This document shows, piece by piece, positions 17,110 to 26,520 of a DNA stretch of 60,810 bases. Origin of the DNA: Planctomycetaceae bacterium (GTDB lineage Bacteria; Planctomycetota; Planctomycetia; Pirellulales; Pirellulaceae); assembly GCA_003233175.1 (NCBI GenBank), contig QIKY01000257.1, forward strand, positions 1 through 60,810, written 5' to 3'. The notes under the pieces were generated by a model. That model was not told the DNA's origin, made no database searches, and saw only the letters and a list, made by a program, of their open reading frames with translations. How positions within the stretch are numbered: position 1 is the stretch's first letter; each line of letters opens with the position of its first letter. The translations under genes were made by a program, and so were the position numbers.

Positions 17110-17599
17110 TTACGAGTCTACGTGCGCGCCACCAAAACCAACGTGAAATTGCCATTCAATGGATTGCAGGCGATCAGCGACTGACCGTTTTCCTCCGCGT
17201 TCGGAATTATACGGGATTCGCACCATTGAGCCGTCACGAATTTCACCGAGTCGACAATCTAGCCATTCGATCACGTCTACGTCGGAAGCGACCCGAAGTT
17301 GCACGTGATATGGTGTGAGTGTCTGGTCCGATATCAAAATGCAAAGCCCAACGATTTCGCCCTGACATTCGGCGGTCTTGATTGCGAGTTCGTGAAAGAC
17401 GCCATCCAGACTTTCATGTTTCCAAAACGCATGCACTTCGCAGAGTACAGCAGGAAGGTAGAACTCAAGTGCCGATGTAACGGTGCTGAAGGCGTCAGAT
17501 TGCGAAATGTCGGAACCGATAGCGACGTCGTCGCATGCCTTGCGAAGACCGCGAGCGAGTTGTTGTTCGAGAGAATGTGCGAACGTCTATGCCTCCCAT
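17110..17599 (-). pseudogene. Cassette-borne hypothetical protein, probable frameshift
   Basis: The continuous coding-like frame extends upstream of the first start codon (GTG 17436) as HSLEQQLARGLRKACDDV, DISQSDAFSTVTSALEFYLP and so on. It ends at a TAG (17587-17589) with no start. ATG 17599 lies just beyond in another frame (MGGIDVR). The whole protein would be about 160 residues, of unknown family, with a C-terminal domain containing VIEWLDCRLGEIRDG and RLQSIEWQFHVGFGG. Either a frameshift near 17580 inactivates it or a truncated product starts at 17436. Confidence 0.55.
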
Positions 17600-17628
17600 G
17601 ATGAATTGGAGCGAGAGTGACTGAGCCC

Positions 17629-17718
17629 GATAACGTTTGAGGTCACCGGGCCGCAGTGAACGATTTTGATTTCAACAAGCCGCTCGGCCCGCGGCTCCGT
17701 ATGCACCGATTTGTTATT
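17629..17718 (-). repeat. attC-like site 4
   Basis: Starts GATAACGTTTGAGGTCACCG and ends GCACCGATTTGTTATT, 90 bases. Read on the minus strand it begins TAACAAATCGGTGCA and ends AAACGTTAT, the R''/L'' and L'/R' arrangement of attC. It lies 22 bases from the 3' end of the lipoprotein gene. Confidence 0.75.
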
Positions 17719-17739
17719 TGGAATTTCTGCGTTTGTACG

Positions 17740-18147
17740 TCATTCAGATTCAAACAGCGAGTCGATCCATTGCCGATCAACATCACTTAGCTCTGTCGTG
17801 CGATTCTCGGTATACGATTCAGATTCCCACAATGTGCCAGTATAGGAGAACGCCCGCAGCTTGGTGTCACCATCGTAGATTTCAATTGTTCGCTCGTCCA
17901 AGTCGCCCGGCAGTGTGTGCCAGTAGGGAGCCCACTTCGAATCTGTGTAAATACTTCGCAAGTGGTTGATCGTCTCAGGATTAGTGATTCTGATAGGAGC
18001 CGCGTCCTTCCGGCGCAGTACGATGGTGTCGGCGTTGTCGAGGTCTTTGACCCATTTGGGATCAGGGCGTGTGGAGATGGACCCACAGCCGAGAGAACCA
18101 ATCATCAAACAAAGGGTCAAGAAACTGAACGATCGCGTTGTCAGCAT
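17740..18147 (-). CDS. Cassette-borne lipoprotein
   Basis: 135 residues from the ATG chosen here, which follows GGAAGAG closely. The signal sequence FSFLTLCLMIGSLGCGS ends in a lipobox with the acylated Cys. The mature part is a small alpha/beta domain of unknown function (ADTIVLRRKDAAPIRITNPE, ERTIEIYDGDTKLRAFSY, VDRQWIDSLFESE). The gene is the rightmost of four minus-strand cassette genes and its 3' end abuts attC-like site 4. An upstream TTG (18159) would add four residues. Confidence 0.72.
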   Translation of the reverse strand: MLTTRSFSFLTLCLMIGSLGCGSISTRPDPKWVKDLDNADTIVLRRKDAAPIRITNPETINHLRSIYTDSKWAPYWHTLPGDLDERTIEIYDGDTKLRAFSYTGTLWESESYTENRTTELSDVDRQWIDSLFESE

Positions 18148-18211
18148 CCGCTCTTCCAAATAACTTGGTTATCGACTGATCCGCGTATTCCCTGTAGGCG
18201 GCTGGATTGCA

Positions 18212-18261
18212 GCCTAACGCGCAGTGTGCGAATTGTTGAAACCACATGATACAACGTTAGA
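18212..18261 (-). repeat. attC-like site 5
   Basis: GCCTAACGCGCAGTG to ACAACGTTAG, about 50 bases, with near-consensus RYYYAAC and GTTRRRY core words. It bounds the cassette array on the right; no gene is seen for which it would be the 3' site. Confidence 0.5.
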
Positions 18262-18481
18262 AAAGTGGATGTCAATCCAATTCACGCGTGATAGGCTGTT
18301 TCGGTCTAACGCACGTCAGGTGGCGGACTCTTCGGTTCAAAACGTGCGTGTAGATCATGGTCGGACGAGCGGCGGGTGAGAATTTACTAGCCGCAAACAC
18401 ACAGCGGACGACAAAGACCATAAAAACCGGCTCAAGCTCCGGAAACCTCAACAGCGATGTTGCGACGCGCACGGGTCGGCG

Positions 18482-19156
18482 TCACTCTTGCAGTTCTTGC
18501 CGCGTTTCTTGAACAATCTTGATGTATTGTCGCGATAGATCCTCAATGCGTTGGAAATCGCCTTGCTCCACGGCCGTGGCCTCCACCAGCGAAGTTCCCA
18601 AACCGAGCGCACAAGCGCCGGCGCGCAGATAGTCGGCTGCGGTGTTTAGGTTCACGCCGCCGGTGGGCATCAGTCGCACCTGAGGCAGCGGCCCATGAAT
18701 CGCCTTGAGTAATTTGGGGCCGGAGACATCGGCGGGGAAAACCTTAACGATATCGGCGCCGGCTTGCCAAGCGGTGACAATCTCGGTGGGCGTGAGCGCG
18801 CCGGGAATGACCAGTTTGCCGTATCGTTTGCAGACCTCGATCACGCGGGGGTCGGTATTGGGCGAAACGATAAATTCGGCGCCCGCCAGGATGGCCGCCC
18901 GGGCCGATTCGGCGTCGAGAATGGTTCCCGCCCCCAACAGCGCCCGGCCCGCGATGCGGTCGGCCACTTGTTCCAACACGCGCAAGGGCCGGGGTATGGT
19001 AAAGGTGATCTCTAATACGTCGACGCCTCCGGCCAGCAGAGCCTCCGCGACATCGGCCAGGGCTTCGGTCCTAGAGGAGCGAATGACCGCCACAATTCCC
19101 AATTGGAGCACACGCTCCAGCGGGGTGGCGGGTTGGGTGGTGGAATCTGGCGGCAT
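18482..19156 (-). CDS. eda: KDPG/KHG aldolase
   Basis: 224-residue class I aldolase that splits 2-keto-3-deoxy-6-phosphogluconate or 4-hydroxy-2-oxoglutarate into pyruvate plus glyceraldehyde-3-phosphate or glyoxylate. The (beta/alpha)8 barrel shows the catalytic Glu in DVLEITFTIPRPL, FIVSPNTDP, the Schiff-base Lys in ADIVKVFPAD and the phosphate-binding LMPTGGVN. Length is typical. It is cytosolic, stands alone, and would serve an Entner-Doudoroff-type or uronate pathway, in keeping with the polysaccharide-degrading genes in the window. Confidence 0.95.
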   Translation of the reverse strand: MPPDSTTQPATPLERVLQLGIVAVIRSSRTEALADVAEALLAGGVDVLEITFTIPRPLRVLEQVADRIAGRALLGAGTILDAESARAAILAGAEFIVSPNTDPRVIEVCKRYGKLVIPGALTPTEIVTAWQAGADIVKVFPADVSGPKLLKAIHGPLPQVRLMPTGGVNLNTAADYLRAGACALGLGTSLVEATAVEQGDFQRIEDLSRQYIKIVQETRQELQE

Positions 19157-19711
19157 GAACGAGTGAACCTCCGTCGTGCGGAATGCGTATACTGGAGTAA
19201 AGATCAGACGTCGCCCCGGCCGGGAAGGCCAGCGCGGGCATGTCGGCCCAGCCTAGGGTCGGGCTCGCGCCTTGTCAATGAATCTTGTCAGCAATGAATC
19301 TTGTCGTCCGAGCAGCTTGTCATCTTTGAATCTTGCGACGTCCTTCAGCTTTTGCCGTGCCGTGCTCACTATACTTCACGCGGCTGGCAATGGCTCGTTT
19401 AACGGCAAGCCGAAGGCGGCTGTGTTTTGAGCCCACGCGTTCGGACAGAACAGAAAACACAGCCGCCTTCGGCTTGCCGTTAAACGAAAAAAGCGACATT
19501 TTCAGCCGCGTGCGGTATAACGAGAGTGTTGCCTGTCTGAAACGCTCTCCGTGGAGGGGTGCGGCAATTCGGCCGGGAGAAAAAACTCTTGAAATCCGCC
19601 CCCAGGCCGGTTGGCTTGGTTGAGTTTGACGGTTGGGTTTTCTGGACTCGGAACGCCCAATGTGCATAATATTCAGAAGTATGGGAGTTTGCCGGAAATT
19701 AGGATACGATC
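19157..19711. other. Intergenic stretch with palindromic repeat
   Basis: About 555 bases. It includes short direct repeats of ATGAATCTTGTC (around 19275-19305) and the 91-nt palindromic element at 19396-19486. No gene is seen. Confidence 0.5.
19396..19486. repeat. 91-nt palindromic repeat, copy 2
   Basis: The 33-base arms 19396-19428 and 19454-19486 are perfect reverse complements (CGTTTAACGGCAAGCCGAAG and so on) around a 25-base loop containing CACGCGTTCGG. Same length and ends as the copy at 1697-1787. Confidence 0.92.
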
Positions 19712-20014
19712 TTGTTCACACTCGAGTGGCCGCAGGTGTTGGATTTTCTGCGCACGCCGACAGCGCAGAGCATTCTGCTGGTGGCTGTGCTGCTGGTTAT
19801 GATGGCGTCGTCGTTCTACGCGCTGCGAAGGTTGCGCGATCAAATCAATGAAGCCCCCTCAGCGGCCAGCGAACGGTTAACGAATTACCGAGAAATGCAT
19901 CAGCGGGGTGACATTTCCGACTCAGAATACCGAACAATAAAAAGCCTCCTTGCGGAAGAGCTGCAAGAGGAGTTAAGCAACGCTGGTGACGCCGATTCCG
20001 ACGAAGAAGCTTAA
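19712..20014 (+). CDS. Small membrane protein with SHOCT-like tail
   Basis: 100 residues, TTG start preceded by AGGA. One transmembrane helix (SILLVAVLLVMMASSFYALR, about 19-38) is followed by a cytoplasmic tail. The tail segment EMHQRGDISDSEYRTIKSLL has the pattern of a SHOCT-type short helical domain (a Gly-Asp/Ile-(S/T)-x-x-E-(F/Y) turn), and an acidic C-terminus follows. Function unknown; such proteins are common small membrane regulators. Confidence 0.65.
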   Translation: MFTLEWPQVLDFLRTPTAQSILLVAVLLVMMASSFYALRRLRDQINEAPSAASERLTNYREMHQRGDISDSEYRTIKSLLAEELQEELSNAGDADSDEEA

Positions 20015-20435
20015 TCGAACGTTGAGGCAAAAGTTGCCATCACGAACGAACGTATCGATTAGGAAAAGTGTCGCCAGGGGCCTGGGAGGCCTGGAATATT
20101 ACAACCTATACCTCGGGCGGCCTGAATTTGCTTGTTGGCATTGCTAAGAGATCCTAACGCAACCCCTGTTTGGCGTTTCAAACGCGGAGTTTGATGCTAA
20201 CCCACCAAGTTGTGTTAGAAGGTATAAAGTGCAAACACTTCAACTTCAGGCTGCGTAAAGTATAAACAAGATCAACACGCGATAGCTCGACAGCAGTGGT
20301 CAGGGACGCCCTCATCGACCCGGCGGCATGTGCGCCGTCAATGGGGTCAATCGAGCATACAACCGGGATTCGTCTCACCTCCGCCTCATCAAACGATTGG
20401 GTGTTTGGGCGGTGGAGCACGGAAAGGAAATACTT
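20015..20435. other. Intergenic stretch upstream of clpX
   Basis: About 420 bases with the 76-bp element copy A and no convincing gene. The clpX promoter should be here; an upstream in-frame extension of clpX (from 20328) is not supported by homology. Confidence 0.5.
20149..20224 (+). repeat. 76-bp attC-like/REP element, copy A
   Basis: Reads AGATCCTAACGCAACCCCTG to CCAAGTTGTGTTAGAAGGTA. Two close copies occur at 38981-39056 (inverted) and 40396-40471. The ends (CTAACRYAAC and GTTGTGTTAG) are complementary, as in attC sites or palindromic units. Confidence 0.85.
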
Positions 20436-21710
20436 ATGCCTTCTGGCAAAGATGGGAGCGGCGAGAGCCGCGCGGCCACGAAAAAGAACGCCTTCTGTTC
20501 GTTTTGCCGAAAGAGTTACCGCGATGTCGGACCGCTGGTCGAAGGGCCGGGCGATGTTTATATCTGTGGCGAATGCATTGAACTTTGCCAGTCGATTCTC
20601 GACCAGGAGCAACGCCGTCGCGGCTCCTCCAAGCAACTGTTCAACAAAATCCCCACGCCGCGAGAAATCGTCGCCGACCTGGACGAATACGTGATCGGCC
20701 AGGGCAGCGCCAAAAAAGTGTTGGCCGTCGCGGTTCACAATCATTACAAACGCTTGTCCCTTAATTGGGACGGCTGCGATGTGGAAATCGAAAAGTCCAA
20801 CATCTTACTCGTCGGACCCACCGGCTCCGGCAAAACCCTGCTCGCCCGCACTTTGGCTCGCGTGCTGAATGTGCCCTTCGCCATCGGCGACGCCACCACC
20901 CTGACCGAAGCCGGTTACGTGGGCGAAGATGTTGAGAACTTGTTGCTCAAACTTTTGCACGCCGCCGATTTCGACCTCGAAGTCGCCCAGCGGGGTATTT
21001 TGTATATCGACGAAATCGATAAAATCGGCAAAACCTCGCAGAATGTCTCGATCACGCGAGACGTGTCTGGCGAAGGTGTCCAACAGGCGTTGCTGAAAAT
21101 GCTCGAAGGCACGGTCGCCAATGTGCCGCCCCAAGGCGGGCGGAAACATCCTGAGCAGCAATACATCCAGATGGACACCAGCAATATTTTGTTCATCTGC
21201 GGCGGCACATTCGTCGGCGTGGACGACATCATCCGCAAGCGGCTGGGTAAAAAGACGATCGGCTTCGGCGGCGAAGCCGGCTTCCGCGACGAGCAAGACA
21301 TGGCCGAACTGTTGCCGCAGGTCACGACCGACGACATTCTGGAATTCGGCCTGATTCCCGAACTGGTTGGCCGCTTGCCGGTGGCCTGCGCCCTGACGCC
21401 GCTCGATTCCGACGGCCTAGTTCGCGTGCTCACCGAGCCGAAGAACTCGCTCATCAAGCAGTACATGAGCCTGTTCGAAATGGAAGATAGCAAGCTCGAC
21501 TTCACCCCGGAAGCCTTGCAATCGATCGCACGATTGGCGCTCAAAAAGAAAACGGGCGCCCGCGGCTTGCGGTCGATTCTGGAAAAATCCATGCTCGATA
21601 TCATGTTTGAACTGCCCGACCAACCCACCGGCAGTCATTACTTGGTCAACGACGATGTCGTGGAAGGTCGGCAGTCGCTCTTCCCGATGCCGGAATCGAA
21701 AAGCGCCTAA
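20436..21710 (+). CDS. clpX: ATP-dependent Clp protease ATP-binding subunit ClpX
   Basis: 424-residue AAA+ unfoldase that feeds substrates to ClpP. The N-terminal C4 zinc finger (CSFC near residue 19 and CGEC near 42) is followed by Walker A GPTGSGKT, the pore-loop region [13 protein letters not shown], Walker [11 protein letters not shown], and sensor 2 in [22 protein letters not shown] lies eight bases before the ATG. clpP and tig are not adjacent. A strong terminator follows at 21742. Confidence 0.97.
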   Translation: MPSGKDGSGESRAATKKNAFCSFCRKSYRDVGPLVEGPGDVYICGECIELCQSILDQEQRRRGSSKQLFNKIPTPREIVADLDEYVIGQGSAKKVLAVAVHNHYKRLSLNWDGCDVEIEKSNILLVGPTGSGKTLLARTLARVLNVPFAIGDATTLTEAGYVGEDVENLLLKLLHAADFDLEVAQRGILYIDEIDKIGKTSQNVSITRDVSGEGVQQALLKMLEGTVANVPPQGGRKHPEQQYIQMDTSNILFICGGTFVGVDDIIRKRLGKKTIGFGGEAGFRDEQDMAELLPQVTTDDILEFGLIPELVGRLPVACALTPLDSDGLVRVLTEPKNSLIKQYMSLFEMEDSKLDFTPEALQSIARLALKKKTGARGLRSILEKSMLDIMFELPDQPTGSHYLVNDDVVEGRQSLFPMPESKSA

Positions 21711-21741
21711 AACGGCGCCATCGCGATAAAAATTGCCCTCC

Positions 21742-21777
21742 AGCCCGGCTGTGTCTTGCACGCAGCCGGGCTTTTTC
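21742..21777 (+). terminator. Rho-independent terminator after clpX
   Basis: AGCCCGGCTG, an 11-base loop, CAGCCGGGCT, then TTTTT; 32 bases after the clpX stop. Confidence 0.92.
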
Positions 21778-21998
21778 CTTTGGCGGCGGCGGCTTCAATT
21801 CATGAGGCGCCGGCTTCTTCTCGGTGGTTTTGGCAGAGCACGTTCGTGATAACTTGTTTCTCAACAATGTTTTTTGGCGGTGGCCCGTTGTACCGCGCAC
21901 GCTTGCGAAATGATACAATTCCTGGAGTGATCGCGAGTTAGATTTTGTGGTCTTGGTGCTCCGTGGTTACAGGTTACAAGGTTCGCCCCGTCAAAAAA

Positions 21999-22946
21999 AT
22001 GCCCCACTCCCCGCCTCGCATCGCTGTTTTGGGATCGATCAATCTGGATCTTGTCATTCGTTGCGTTTCGATTCCACGGCCGGGCGAGACGCTGCTGGCG
22101 GAGGCGGCGGCTGAAGTCTGTGGCGGCAAGGGAGCGAATCAGGCGGTGGCCGCGGCACGCGCCGGGGGGAGCGTCACGATGATTGGCCGCGTGGGCGACG
22201 ACGCCTTTGCCGGCCGCTTGGTGGCGAATCTGGAGCGGGAGAACATCGATTGCCAATGGGTGCGAACGACGTCGCGATGCGCCAGCGGGTTGGCGATTGT
22301 GTCGGTGGCGCAGACCGGCGAAAATGCGATCACCGTGGTTTCCGGCGCCAATGCTCGTTTGAGCGCGGCCGACGTCGCAGCCGCGCGAAACGTGATCACC
22401 GCCGCCGATGTGTTGCTGGTGCAATGGGAAGTTCCTCTCGACACCGTGCTGGCGGCGATGGATATCGCCCATGCGGCCGGCGTGCAGATCATTCTTGATC
22501 CCGCGCCAACGCCCAAGCAGCGCCCGGCGGCTCTGTTCGACGCGGCTCTGTTCGACGTCGACCTGATCTGTCCTAATGAATCGGAAGCGGCGGCGCTCAC
22601 CGGCAGCGCGGTGGAAACGCGCGAACAAATCGAAGCCGCCGCCGCCGCGCTGCACCACAAAGGCGCCCGGCAGGTCGCGATCACGGTTGGCCGGCGCGGG
22701 GCTCTGTTATGGGCTGGCGAAAAATCGGCTTGGGTCGAACCGTTTTCAGTGACCGCCGTCGACACCACCGCCGCTGGCGACGCTTTCGCCGGCGCGTTGG
22801 CGGTTTTTTGGGCGGAGCAAGACGACCTCTTGGAGGCGGTCCGATTTGCGAACGCGGCCGGCGCGCTGGCGGCCTCTCGCCGGGGAGCGCAACCCAGCCT
22901 GGGCGCGCGCGGCGAGATCGAAACACTCTGGAGAACAAAAAAATGA
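21999..22946 (+). CDS. rbsK: Ribokinase
   Basis: 315 residues, PfkB family. IAVLGSINLDLVIRCVSIPR opens the fold. GGKGANQAVAAARAG is the first PfkB signature, PNESEAAALTG lies in the middle, and DTTAAGDAFAGALAVF is the second signature with the catalytic Asp. It phosphorylates ribose to ribose-5-phosphate. The stop overlaps the start of the next gene (ATGA), so it is the first gene of a four-gene sugar uptake operon. I start at the ATG before PHSPPRIAV rather than the upstream in-frame ATG at 21945. Confidence 0.93.
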   Translation: MPHSPPRIAVLGSINLDLVIRCVSIPRPGETLLAEAAAEVCGGKGANQAVAAARAGGSVTMIGRVGDDAFAGRLVANLERENIDCQWVRTTSRCASGLAIVSVAQTGENAITVVSGANARLSAADVAAARNVITAADVLLVQWEVPLDTVLAAMDIAHAAGVQIILDPAPTPKQRPAALFDAALFDVDLICPNESEAAALTGSAVETREQIEAAAAALHHKGARQVAITVGRRGALLWAGEKSAWVEPFSVTAVDTTAAGDAFAGALAVFWAEQDDLLEAVRFANAAGALAASRRGAQPSLGARGEIETLWRTKK

Positions 22947-23905
22947 AATACGCATCGCTACTATTGGCATTCGTTCTGCTCGGCTGTTCCGGCCCAGGCG
23001 ACTCGCAATCAAGCACCGGTGGCGGCGCCTCCGGCGACGACACGCCTCGCATCGCCTTGGTGATGAAATCGCTGGCCAACGAATTTTTCTCGACCATGGC
23101 CGACGGCGCCAAGCAGCATCAAGCCGAACACGCCGACGACTACCGTTTGATTGTCAACGGCATTAAAGACGAACGCGATTTGAGCCGGCAAGTGGCCTTG
23201 GTCGAAGAGATGGTCGCGAGCGGCGTCGACGCCATCGTGATCGCGCCCGCCGATTCCAAAGCCCTGGCGCCCGCGCTCCGCAGGGCGATGCAAGCGGGCG
23301 TCGTGGTGGTCAATATCGATAACCGGCTCGATGCCGACGTCCTCCAGCGAGAAGCCATTGCCATTCCGTTCGTGGGGCCCGACAACAAAGCCGGCGCCAA
23401 AAAGGTGGGCGATTACCTAGCCTCAAAATTGACGAAAGGCGACGCCGTCGCGATGCTCGAAGGGCTGCGAACTTCGTTCAATGGCGCCCAACGCCGCGAA
23501 GGTTTTGAACAAGCGATGCGGGAAGCGGGCATCGTAATCGTGGCCAGCCAGTCGGCCGAATGGGAGATGAGCAAAGCCAACACCATCGCGGCCGCCATGC
23601 TCAGCGAACACCCTCAAATCAAGGCCATTCTCGCCGCCAACGACAGCATGGCCTTGGGCGCCATGGCGGCGGTTAAAAGTTCCGGCCGCGGCGGAGAAGT
23701 GCAGATCGTGGGGTTTGATAACATCTCGGCGATCAAAAGCGCCATTGGCGAGGGCAAGGTTCTGGCCACCGCCGACCAACACGGCGATATGCTGGCCGTT
23801 TATGGCATCGAAGCCGCTTTGGCCATGTTGGAGGATCCTGATCAAACGCCGGCCGATATCGAAACGCCCGTCGAGCTGATCACAGCCGAGACAACCCCCA
23901 AGTGA
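22943..23905 (+). CDS. rbsB: Sugar ABC transporter substrate-binding lipoprotein
   Basis: 320 residues, periplasmic-binding protein of the ribose/galactose type (Peripla_BP_4). The lipoprotein signal is LLLAFVLLGCSG. The mature domain has IALVMKSLANEFFSTMADGA, GVDAIVIAPADSKALAPALR, VVVVNIDNRLDA, FNGAQRREGFEQAM and IKAILAANDSMALGAMAAVK, all typical hinge and sugar-contact regions. It starts within the rbsK stop codon and its own stop overlaps the GTG of the ATPase gene (GTGA), giving tight translational coupling. Confidence 0.93.
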   Translation: MKYASLLLAFVLLGCSGPGDSQSSTGGGASGDDTPRIALVMKSLANEFFSTMADGAKQHQAEHADDYRLIVNGIKDERDLSRQVALVEEMVASGVDAIVIAPADSKALAPALRRAMQAGVVVVNIDNRLDADVLQREAIAIPFVGPDNKAGAKKVGDYLASKLTKGDAVAMLEGLRTSFNGAQRREGFEQAMREAGIVIVASQSAEWEMSKANTIAAAMLSEHPQIKAILAANDSMALGAMAAVKSSGRGGEVQIVGFDNISAIKSAIGEGKVLATADQHGDMLAVYGIEAALAMLEDPDQTPADIETPVELITAETTPK

Positions 23906-25488
23906 ATCGCGACGCCAACCCATTGTTAGACGTCGCCGGCGCCACGAAGCGGTATGCCGTCACGGTGTTGGACCGCTGCAACTTGCAGGTTCGCGCGGGC
24001 GAAATTCACGCCTTGCTGGGCGCCAACGGCGCCGGCAAGAGCACGCTCTGCAAAATCATCGCCGGTTTACTCACGCCGAATGCGGGCCATATGACGTTGG
24101 CGGGCCAGCCGTACGCCCCCGCGAATAAACAGGCGGCCGAAGCGGCCGGCGTGCAAATCGTGCAACAGGAATTGAACCTCATTCCGACGCTCACCGTCGC
24201 GGAGAACCTGTTGTTGAATCGCCTGCCGGCCCGCGCCGGCGTGATCCGGCGCAAAGAGCTACACGCCCGCGCGCGGCGGGCGCTCGACCGGTTTGGGCTG
24301 AGCGATGTTCACACCGAAGCACTTGTCGGTTCGCTCGGAGTGGGCAGGCAACAGATGCTCGAAGTCGCCGCCGCGCTCGACCGCCCATGCAAGCTGCTGA
24401 TTCTCGACGAACCCACCGCGGCGCTGAGCGCCGCGGAAACGAAAACTCTGTTCCAACTGCTGGAGCAACTCCGGCAACAAGGCGCGGGCATCATTTATAT
24501 CAGCCATCGGTTGTCGGAAGTGGCGGCCTTGGCTGATCGCATCACCGTGTTGCGCGATGGCAAATACGTTTGCACGAGAAAAGCCAGCGAACTGAGCACC
24601 GAACAGATGGTCGACCTGATGAGTGGCGAATCTTCCCAGCAGGCGGCTCGGCAAATCGGGAACAATATTGCTGCTGCGGCATCTTCGGAGGAAGTGGCGT
24701 TGCGAGTCGAAGGCCTCTCGCGGGGCATTGTGCAAGACGTTTCTTTCACGCTCCATCGCGGCGAATGTGTGGGAGTTGCCGGTCTGGTGGGCGCGGGGAG
24801 AACCGAACTCCTGCGCGCCATTTACGGCGCCGACATCGCCGAAGCGGGCCGCGTGCATCTTGGAAACGATCCACGGCCGCATCGATTTCGGCATCCTGGC
24901 CAAGCAGTGGCGGCGGGCGTCGCGATGGTCACCGAAGACCGCAAGGAAAACGGCCTGTTGCTTTCGCAGTCGATCAAAATCAATACCACGCTCAGCGCGA
25001 TGTGGAAACGGTTTTCGATCGGCGGGCTGATTCGCCAACGGGCGGAAGAACAGGCGGCTCGTTCGATGTGCGAATCGTTGGAGATACACAGCACGAGCAT
25101 TTTGCAGACCGTCGGCGCGCTGAGCGGCGGCAACCAGCAGAAAGTGGCCGTCGGAAAATGGCTGGTCCGCGATGCCGACGTGTTTCTGTTCGATGAACCG
25201 ACGCGGGGAATCGATGTCGCGGCCCGCCGCCGTATCTACCGTCTGTTTGAATCGCTGGCTCGCGCTGGCAAGGCGATGCTGGTCGTGAGCAGCGACCTGG
25301 AAGAACTGCTGGAAATATGCGACCGAATTATTGTTCTCTCGGCCGGCCGCGTGGCGGGAATATTCGAGCGAGACGATTGGTCGGCCGAAAAGATCATGCA
25401 GGCCGCCTTCTCGGGATACGTGGCCGCCCCGCCCCTTCAGGCAACCGCCCAAAAAACCGCCCGGAAAACTACTCGGCGGCGGCCATAA
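23902..25488 (+). CDS. rbsA: Sugar ABC transporter ATP-binding protein
   Basis: 528 residues with two fused ABC domains, as in RbsA/MglA. First domain: Walker A GANGAGKST, VGRQQMLEVAAAL in place of the classical signature, and Walker B LLILDEPTAAL. Second domain: the altered P-loop GLVGAGRTEL, then VTEDRKENGLL, signature LSGGNQQK and VFLFDEPTRGID. It energises the permease encoded next. GTG start inside the previous stop. Confidence 0.95.
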   Translation: MNRDANPLLDVAGATKRYAVTVLDRCNLQVRAGEIHALLGANGAGKSTLCKIIAGLLTPNAGHMTLAGQPYAPANKQAAEAAGVQIVQQELNLIPTLTVAENLLLNRLPARAGVIRRKELHARARRALDRFGLSDVHTEALVGSLGVGRQQMLEVAAALDRPCKLLILDEPTAALSAAETKTLFQLLEQLRQQGAGIIYISHRLSEVAALADRITVLRDGKYVCTRKASELSTEQMVDLMSGESSQQAARQIGNNIAAAASSEEVALRVEGLSRGIVQDVSFTLHRGECVGVAGLVGAGRTELLRAIYGADIAEAGRVHLGNDPRPHRFRHPGQAVAAGVAMVTEDRKENGLLLSQSIKINTTLSAMWKRFSIGGLIRQRAEEQAARSMCESLEIHSTSILQTVGALSGGNQQKVAVGKWLVRDADVFLFDEPTRGIDVAARRRIYRLFESLARAGKAMLVVSSDLEELLEICDRIIVLSAGRVAGIFERDDWSAEKIMQAAFSGYVAAPPLQATAQKTARKTTRRRP

Positions 25489-25498
25489 GCGAACAAAA

Positions 25499-26455
25499 AT
25501 GAATCGTCACAAACTCACACAAATGTTGGTGCAATACGCCGGGCTGCTGATCGTGCTGGCGGTGCTGGTGGGCGTGTTCAGTTACGGCAGCGAACACTTC
25601 TTTCAGAAAAATACGTTCGTTTCGATCGCTAATCAAATTCCCGACCTCACGCTGGTGGCCGTCGGCATGACGCTGGTGCTGATCGTGGGCGGCATCGATT
25701 TATCGGTGGGTTCGGTGTTGGCGTTGTCGTCGGCGGTGCTGGGCGTCTTGATGGTCCAATATGGCTGGCCGCTCTGGGGCGCAATTCCTCTTTGCCTGCT
25801 GGCCGCCGCCGCTTGTGGACTGTTCAACGGAATGGTTTCGATCGGGTTCGGCATTCCGTCGTTCATTGTCACGCTGGGCATGCTGGAAATTGCCCGGGGG
25901 GCGACGAAAGTCGTCACCGATTCGCAGTTGATCTACATCGGGTCGGCGGTGGAGCCGATCGGCGAACCGTTGCCCGGCGTGCTACTTTCACCGGCTTTTT
26001 TACTGGCGGTGGCGGCGGTTATCGTCGGCCAATTCCTGCTGACCTGCACCGTATTTGGCAGGTACTGCGTGGCGATCGGGACCAACGCCGAAGCGGTGCG
26101 GATGTCGGGAATTCGCTCGGCTCCGTATTCGATCAGTGTGTTCGTGATCAGCGGCGTTCTTTGTGGGCTGGCCGGGCTGGCCCACGCTTCGCGGCTTTCC
26201 AGCGCCGACCCGAACGCAGCTATTGGCATTGAACTCTCCGCGATTGCGGCCTGCGTGATTGGCGGCACAAGCTTAATGGGCGGCCGCGGCAGCGTGGTCA
26301 GCTCCTTCATCGGCGTGCTGATTATCGCCGTGTTACAAACGGGCTTGGCGCAGTTGGGCGTGTCGGATGCTCAAAAACAGATCATCACCGGCAGCGTGAT
26401 CGTGATCGCGGTGATCGTCGACGCCCTCCGCAGCCGCTGGGTGAACGAACATTGA
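25499..26455 (+). CDS. rbsC: Sugar ABC transporter permease
   Basis: 318 residues, eight to ten membrane helices, BPD_transp_2 family. Family signatures are VGMTLVLIVGGIDLSVGSVL, the helix pair around GLFNGMVSIGFGIPSFIVTL, and GRGSVVSSFIGVLIIAVLQT near the end. It forms the inner-membrane channel with the RbsA-type ATPase and RbsB-type receptor. I start at the ATG ten bases after the upstream stop rather than the overlapping in-frame start at 25331. Confidence 0.94.
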   Translation: MNRHKLTQMLVQYAGLLIVLAVLVGVFSYGSEHFFQKNTFVSIANQIPDLTLVAVGMTLVLIVGGIDLSVGSVLALSSAVLGVLMVQYGWPLWGAIPLCLLAAAACGLFNGMVSIGFGIPSFIVTLGMLEIARGATKVVTDSQLIYIGSAVEPIGEPLPGVLLSPAFLLAVAAVIVGQFLLTCTVFGRYCVAIGTNAEAVRMSGIRSAPYSISVFVISGVLCGLAGLAHASRLSSADPNAAIGIELSAIAACVIGGTSLMGGRGSVVSSFIGVLIIAVLQTGLAQLGVSDAQKQIITGSVIVIAVIVDALRSRWVNEH

Positions 26456-26520
26456 CGAAAGGGAACATTCACACCACGCTGCATCGCACACTCCAACCGT
26501 GCGGACCAAAGGCAGACACG

